A DNA stretch of 64,000 nucleotides. It comes from Hyphomicrobiales bacterium (GTDB lineage: Bacteria > Pseudomonadota > Alphaproteobacteria > Rhizobiales > Rhizobiaceae). The notes beneath the pieces were generated by a model. It searched no databases. It saw only the letters and a list, made by a program, of their open reading frames with translations, and was not told where the DNA came from. Positions 60,019 to 64,000 of this stretch are shown in pieces. Location: contig UEIF01000009.1 of NCBI GenBank assembly GCA_900468805.1, positions 344,956-408,955 on the forward strand. Reading direction: 5' to 3'. The position numbers and the translations under genes were made by a program. How positions within the stretch are numbered: position 1 is the stretch's first letter; every line of letters begins with the position of its first letter.

Positions 60019-60043
60019 GCCTTCCCGGTTCGGCCGGGAAGGC
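60019..60043 (+). repeat. Hairpin after the amide-operon binding-protein gene
   Basis: GCCTTCCCGG (60019-60028) and CCGGGAAGGC (60034-60043) form a perfect 10-bp stem with the loop TTCGG. TCTATAAAATC follows, not a U-run. It lies between the binding-protein and amidase genes, as in the other binding-protein hairpins of the window. Confidence 0.62.
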
Positions 60044-60068
60044 TCTATAAAATCGAGGGAGACACCTT

Positions 60069-61013
60069 ATGTGCATTGCCTGCACCCACACCATTCACCG
60101 CGCCCAGCATAATTTTGGCTGGAACAAGGACTTCGCCCCGGCCGTCGTCGCCAAGCCTGGCGAGACCATCCATTTCGAATGCCTGGATTCCTCGGGCGGC
60201 CAGCTCGGCAGCGATGCGACGCTGGATACGCTGAACAATCTGGATTTCGGCAAGATCAACCCGGTCTCCGGCCCGATCTACGTCGAGGGCGCCAAGCCTG
60301 GCGACGCATTGAAGGTGACACTGCGCAAGTTCATCCCCTCGGGCACCGGCTGGACGGCCAATATTCCGGGCTTCGGCCTGCTCTCCGACCAGTTCAAGGA
60401 TCCGGCACTGCATGTCTGGTCCTATGACGCCAACAGCATGACGCCTGCTCTTTACGGCCCCGGCGGCCGTGTACCGCTGAAGCCCTTTGCCGGGACCATC
60501 GGCGTTGCTCCCGCCGAGCCCGGCACCCATTCCGTCGTGCCGCCACGCCGCGTCGGCGGCAATATGGATATTCGCGACCTGACCGCCGGTGTGACGCTCT
60601 ATCTGCCGATCGAGGTCGAGGGCGCACTCTTCTCTATAGGCGATACGCATGCCGCACAGGGTGACGGCGAAGTCTGCGGTACCGCCATCGAAAGCCAGAT
60701 GAATGTCGAGGCGACAATCGAGCTCGTCAAGGATGCGCGCCTGCAGACGCCGCGTTTCACGACGACCGAACCCGTCACCCGCCATCTCGATGGTATGGGC
60801 TATGAAGTCACCACCGGCATCGGCCCCGACCTGATGACAGGCGCGCGCGAAAGTGTGATGCGCATGATCGATCTTCTGACCGCCGAGCATGGCATGAGCG
60901 CGGTCGATGCCTATCTGCTCTGCTCGGTCTGCGGCGATCTGCGCATCAGCGAAATCGTCGATATGCCAAACTGGGTCGTCTCCTTCTACTTCCCGAGGAT
61001 CGTATTCGCGTGA
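60069..61013 (+). CDS. Acetamidase/formamidase-family protein
   Basis: This 314-residue protein belongs to the FmdA/AmdA family, which hydrolyses formamide, acetamide or related short amides to the acid and ammonia. It shows the beta-rich core with GETIHFECLDSSGGQL, NPVSGPIYVEGAKPGDALKVTL, FAGTIGVAPAEPGTHSVVPPRRVGGNMDIRDL and GDTHAAQGDGEVCGTAIE, the last matching the conserved catalytic-site region. It has no signal peptide. Its stop overlaps the ATPase start as GTGA. Amide sensing by AmiC, import and hydrolysis are thus encoded together. Confidence 0.9.
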   Translation: MCIACTHTIHRAQHNFGWNKDFAPAVVAKPGETIHFECLDSSGGQLGSDATLDTLNNLDFGKINPVSGPIYVEGAKPGDALKVTLRKFIPSGTGWTANIPGFGLLSDQFKDPALHVWSYDANSMTPALYGPGGRVPLKPFAGTIGVAPAEPGTHSVVPPRRVGGNMDIRDLTAGVTLYLPIEVEGALFSIGDTHAAQGDGEVCGTAIESQMNVEATIELVKDARLQTPRFTTTEPVTRHLDGMGYEVTTGIGPDLMTGARESVMRMIDLLTAEHGMSAVDAYLLCSVCGDLRISEIVDMPNWVVSFYFPRIVFA

Positions 61014-62686
61014 TTGAAGCCATGCCCGCCGCGCCCATTCTCAGCGTCCGCAATCTCAGTGTCGATGCGCGAACGCCGGAGGGACGCAAACCGGTCCTGA
61101 AAGATATCAGCTTTGATCTGGCGAGCGGCGAAACGCTTTGCCTGGCCGGAGAATCCGGTTCAGGCAAATCGGTGACGTCATTGTCGATCATGGGATTGCT
61201 GCCGAAGGCCTCCCTCCAGGTCGCCTCAGGCAGCATCATGCTCGGCGAACGCGATCTGCTGAAACTTTCCGATCGGGCCATGCGCGGCGTGCGCGGCGGC
61301 GATATCGCTATGGTCTTCCAGGAGCCGATGACGTCGCTCAACCCGGTCATGTCGATCGGCGCACAGCTGACGGAGGCGATCCGCGAGCATCAGGGCAGCG
61401 AGAATGCCAAGGCAATCGCGCTACAGATGCTCGATGCCGTGCAGATCAGCGATCCTGCCCGGCGGCTGAAGCAATATCCACACGAACTATCGGGTGGCAT
61501 GCGGCAGCGCGTGATGATCGCCATGGCGCTCTCCTGCCGTCCCAAGGTGCTGATCGCCGATGAGCCGACCACGGCGCTCGACGTGACGGTGCAGGCACAA
61601 ATCCTCAAGCTCATGCGTGAGCTGAAGTCGGAATTCGGCACATCGATCATCCTCATCACCCACGACATGGGCGTTGTCGCTGAAATGGCCGACCGCGTCA
61701 TCATCATGCAGAATGGCGGCGTCATCGAGCAAGGCCCGGCGGTCACCATTTTCCGCGCACCGCGCCAGACCTATACGCAGCAGCTGCTTTCGGCCGTGCC
61801 GCGCCTTGGTGCTTTTACCGGCACGGACGGTCCGACGCGCATCACCTCTCGCAGCATCGAGACCCTGCATCCCGACCGGACCCCGGTTCTGAATGTGCGT
61901 GGCCTTAACGTCACCTATGGCAGTGCAGCAAACCTTCTCTTCAAAGGCAAGGCACCGGCTGCAGCCGTCAGCGACGTCTCCTTCGATATCCTGCCGGGCG
62001 AAACGCTCGGTCTCGTCGGCGAAAGCGGATCGGGAAAGTCGACGACGGGCAAGGCGGTGCTCGGCCTCATCCCCTTCACGGGCAATGTGTTCATCGACGG
62101 CCGCAATATTGCTGGCCTCAGCCATCGCGAAATGCAGCCGATACGCCGCACTGCGCAAATGATCTTTCAGGACCCCTATGCCTCGCTCGACCCGCGCATG
62201 GCGGTCAGCACCGCAATCGCTGAACCATTGGTCATCCATGGCATCGCCAGCAAATCCGAGCGACGGGACAGGGTCGCAGAACTCCTGCGCCGTGTCGGCC
62301 TGACAGCGGACGCCGCCACGCGCTATCCGCATGAATTTTCCGGCGGTCAGCGCCAGCGCATTTGCATTGCCCGCGCCCTAGCGCTCGAGCCGAAGCTGAT
62401 CGTTGCTGATGAAAGCGTTGCGGCACTCGACGTGTCTGTCCGCGCCCGCGTGCTTGATCTGATGCTGGAGTTGCAGGAAAGCATGGGGCTCTCCTACCTC
62501 TTCATCTCGCATGACATGGCGGTCGTCGAACGGATGTCGCATAAGGTCGCCGTCATGCGCGGCGGCAGGATCGTAGAAGCCGGCACCCGTCGCCAGATCT
62601 TTGAGCACCCGGGAGAAGACTATACGAGGGCTCTGATGGCCGCCGTTCCGATCCCCGATCCGGAAGCGCAGCGCGCACGGGTGTGA
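61010..62686 (+). CDS. Peptide-type ABC transporter ATPase, DppD-DppF fusion, amide operon
   Basis: This 558-residue double ATPase powers the amide-operon importer. Domain one has [31 protein letters not shown] and [12 protein letters not shown]. Domain two has [31 protein letters not shown] and [12 protein letters not shown]. The GTG at 61010 overlaps the amidase stop and has GAGG 11 bases upstream; an ATG four codons later is an alternative start. It is the last gene of the operon. It is a separate lineage from the fusion at 47465-49165, though with the same layout. Confidence 0.91.
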   Translation: MIEAMPAAPILSVRNLSVDARTPEGRKPVLKDISFDLASGETLCLAGESGSGKSVTSLSIMGLLPKASLQVASGSIMLGERDLLKLSDRAMRGVRGGDIAMVFQEPMTSLNPVMSIGAQLTEAIREHQGSENAKAIALQMLDAVQISDPARRLKQYPHELSGGMRQRVMIAMALSCRPKVLIADEPTTALDVTVQAQILKLMRELKSEFGTSIILITHDMGVVAEMADRVIIMQNGGVIEQGPAVTIFRAPRQTYTQQLLSAVPRLGAFTGTDGPTRITSRSIETLHPDRTPVLNVRGLNVTYGSAANLLFKGKAPAAAVSDVSFDILPGETLGLVGESGSGKSTTGKAVLGLIPFTGNVFIDGRNIAGLSHREMQPIRRTAQMIFQDPYASLDPRMAVSTAIAEPLVIHGIASKSERRDRVAELLRRVGLTADAATRYPHEFSGGQRQRICIARALALEPKLIVADESVAALDVSVRARVLDLMLELQESMGLSYLFISHDMAVVERMSHKVAVMRGGRIVEAGTRRQIFEHPGEDYTRALMAAVPIPDPEAQRARV

Positions 62687-63196
62687 GATTCCCTGATAAG
62701 GAATAGAGCGCGTTCCCAGAAGCGGTGCGCCTCCACGGGGCTTGCCCTCGGGCTCCGTCGAACCATCGTTTGGAGCGACTCACGGCGCGATTGAATGCCG
62801 GCCGCGTCTGGCGGCTTCAATCCCTTTGTCAGCCGGATTTTCCTTCGGCCGCCTGTATCGGATGTGCAAATACGGGCTCTGAGCCCGATTGTTTTCGATA
62901 AATTCAGGATTGCGCGGCAAACCGCCGTGCCAATTTTATCGCCACCAATTCGGCTAAGTCGTACTAATATAGCAATATTTTGCTATTCTGTTTTACCTCT
63001 TGTTAATACCCGCGCAAGGACTGTTGTACATCTGTCACACACACCATGGTTTAGTTAGAATTCTCTACAAAATGAGAGCATTCGTTGTTGAGCCCTCGCG
63101 CCTTTCAGCTATTTTAGCTCCTACCGAATTAATCGGGTTTTATCAGAGGGGACGTTCTTTCGTGGAACGCACTCGAACTTAGGAGATTGGCTTTCC
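62687..63196. other. Intergenic region of 510 bases before the porin gene
   Basis: No gene is supported here. After the ATPase stop there is a small palindrome, GGGCTCTGAGCCC (62874-62886), followed by GATTGTTTT, a weak terminator candidate. GC content drops sharply from about 62930 onward, as is usual for a strong promoter region. I could not fix the porin promoter by sequence alone. The porin's ribosome site AGGAG is at 63181-63185. Confidence 0.6.
62969..62986. promoter_or_regulatory. AT-rich palindrome upstream of porin gene
   Basis: ATAGCAATATTTTGCTAT has perfect 7-bp arms (ATAGCAA/TTGCTAT) around TATT and is followed by TCTGTTTT. It lies about 210 bases before the porin start. It could be an operator or a weak terminator, and the sequence does not decide between them. 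Confidence 0.4.
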
Positions 63197-64000
63197 ATGA
63201 ACATTCGTATGATGTTGCTTGGTTCTGCAGCTGCCCTCATCGCTGCACCGGCATTCGCAGCAGACGCAATCGTCGCTGCCGAGCCGGAACCGGTTGAATA
63301 CGTTCGCGTCTGCGACGCCTACGGCACCGGCTACTTCTATATCCCGGGCACGGAAACCTGCCTGAAGATCGAAGGCTACATTCGTTTCCAGGTTAACGTT
63401 GGCCCGAACGCCGGCGGCACCCCCGCCACAAACGACTCTAGCTGGGATGCAGTCACCCGCGGTCAGGTTCAGTTCACGGCCAAGAGCGACACCGAATACG
63501 GTCCGCTCACCGGCGTGATCGTTTTCCAGGCCAATGCCGACAACGCATCCAACCAGGAAACGATCCTCGACTCCGCTTACCTCGACATCGCGGGCTTCCG
63601 CGCTGGTCTCTTCTACTCCTGGTGGGACGATGGTCTCTCCGGCGAAACGGACGATATCGGTTCTGTCGAAACGCTGCATAACTCGATCCGTTATCAGTAC
63701 GAAACCGGCTCCTTCTACGCTGGTCTGAGCGTCGACGAACTGGAAGACGGCGTTTACCAGGGTACCTTTGCTACCGCCGCTGACGGCACCACCGTCTTCA
63801 CTGGGAACGATGGTCCGAACAATGTCGGCGTTGCCTTCGGCATCGGCGGCACGGCTGGCGCCTTCAGCTACCAGGTCACCGGCGGCTGGGACTTCGACAA
63901 CGAAGACGGCGCAATCCGCGCTATGGGTACGGCTGAACTCGGCCCGGGCACGCTCGGCCTCGCTGCTGTCTACTCCAGCGGCCCGAACTCCTACTACTCG
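63197..64000 (+). CDS. Outer membrane porin, RopA-like (partial, runs off window end)
   Basis: The frame opens at ATG 63197, with AGGAG 11 bases upstream, and continues unbroken to the last base, giving 268 residues without a stop. A signal peptide, MNIRMMLLGSAAALIAAPAFA, precedes the mature start at ADAIVAAEPEPVEYVRVCDAYG. GTGYFYIPGTETCLKIEGYIRF is the hallmark N-terminus of alpha-proteobacterial Porin_2 proteins such as RopA of Rhizobium, including the two cysteines. Alternating beta-strand segments such as GVIVFQANADN and LHNSIRYQYETGSFYAGLS follow. It should form a trimeric channel in the outer membrane. The C-terminus lies beyond the window. Confidence 0.93.
   Translation, partial: MNIRMMLLGSAAALIAAPAFAADAIVAAEPEPVEYVRVCDAYGTGYFYIPGTETCLKIEGYIRFQVNVGPNAGGTPATNDSSWDAVTRGQVQFTAKSDTEYGPLTGVIVFQANADNASNQETILDSAYLDIAGFRAGLFYSWWDDGLSGETDDIGSVETLHNSIRYQYETGSFYAGLSVDELEDGVYQGTFATAADGTTVFTGNDGPNNVGVAFGIGGTAGAFSYQVTGGWDFDNEDGAIRAMGTAELGPGTLGLAAVYSSGPNSYYS

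Noticed and set aside
5683..60043. The hairpins after binding-protein genes as copies of one REP-like repeat family.
   Set aside because: The stems share position but not sequence, so they are not a dispersed repeat.
62874..62886. The palindrome GGGCTCTGAGCCC as a strong terminator for the amide operon.
   Set aside because: The stem is only about five pairs with a three-base loop, and no U-run follows directly. It is mentioned only as a weak candidate.
1..64000. Search for CRISPR arrays, tRNA or rRNA genes, insertion sequences and prophage genes.
   Set aside because: No regularly spaced repeats, tRNA cloverleaf, ribosomal RNA segment, transposase or phage protein was recognised by eye. A tRNA or covariance scan was not possible here.

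Overview
This window looks like chromosome or a large replicon of a member of the Rhizobiaceae, most likely Rhizobium. The base composition is GC-rich with strong C/G at third codon positions. The window ends in a RopA-type alpha-proteobacterial porin, carries a rhizobial-style nas/nir operon, and is packed with ABC uptake systems and catabolic genes. No rRNA, tRNA, CRISPR array, insertion sequence or phage gene was recognised. The taxonomic call is inference from gene content.

Layout. (1) 185-2764: a DipZ-type thiol-redox protein and a secreted alpha/beta hydrolase. (2) 2797-17130, minus strand: a sugar-alcohol or ketose locus. It holds two dihydroxyacetone-kinase-type DhaK/DhaL pairs (one DhaK fused to a SorC-type regulator), a GolD/DthD-like dehydrogenase, two complete ribose-type ABC importers and a decayed RpiB-family isomerase. 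A divergent LacI-type repressor (17366-18400) faces two near-identical operators. The enzyme set fits oxidation of a tetritol to erythrulose followed by phosphorylation; the isomerase that would complete that route survives only as a pseudogene. (3) 18372-20675: a YdeP-type molybdopterin oxidoreductase. (4) 20925-31440: assimilatory nitrate reduction. The nasT/nasS sensor pair is followed by a 450-base control region with NtrC-like sites, a textbook sigma-54 promoter, an ANTAR-type hairpin and a strong terminator, and then narK-nirB-nirD-nasA-cysG. (5) 31610-34903: a GH94-type glycoside phosphorylase, then a relic of an ABC ATPase gene.

(6) 35175-44922, minus strand: two LLM flavin monooxygenases, an M20 deacylase, a GNAT acetyltransferase, a permease-ATPase fusion, two tandem solute-binding proteins, a third LLM protein and a DsbA-fold isomerase. 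The set mirrors the Bacillus ytmI-tcyJKLMN-ytmO-ytnJ-ytnL and yxe clusters that salvage S-modified cysteines. (7) 45088-54189: a peptide-type ABC importer with two enolase-superfamily sugar-acid dehydratases (ManD and a galactonate-dehydratase relative), under a divergent GntR/FCD regulator. A decayed second copy of that regulator lies next to it. (8) 54878-62686, plus strand: an amiC-amiR sensor/antiterminator pair, a second peptide-type ABC importer and an acetamidase/formamidase-family enzyme, preceded by a promoter and an attenuator. (9) 63197-end: the porin, cut by the window edge.

Themes. Two independent ANTAR antitermination circuits (NasT/NasS and AmiR/AmiC) occur within 36 kb, and each has a visible terminator directly ahead of the genes it should control. 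Most solute-binding-protein genes are followed by a strong hairpin without a U-run, consistent with differential mRNA stabilisation. Three gene remnants (rpiB, an ABC ATPase and a GntR duplicate) lie at module borders and suggest that the region was assembled and trimmed by recombination. The most novel items are the SorC-DhaK fusion and the amide-responsive ABC/amidase operon.
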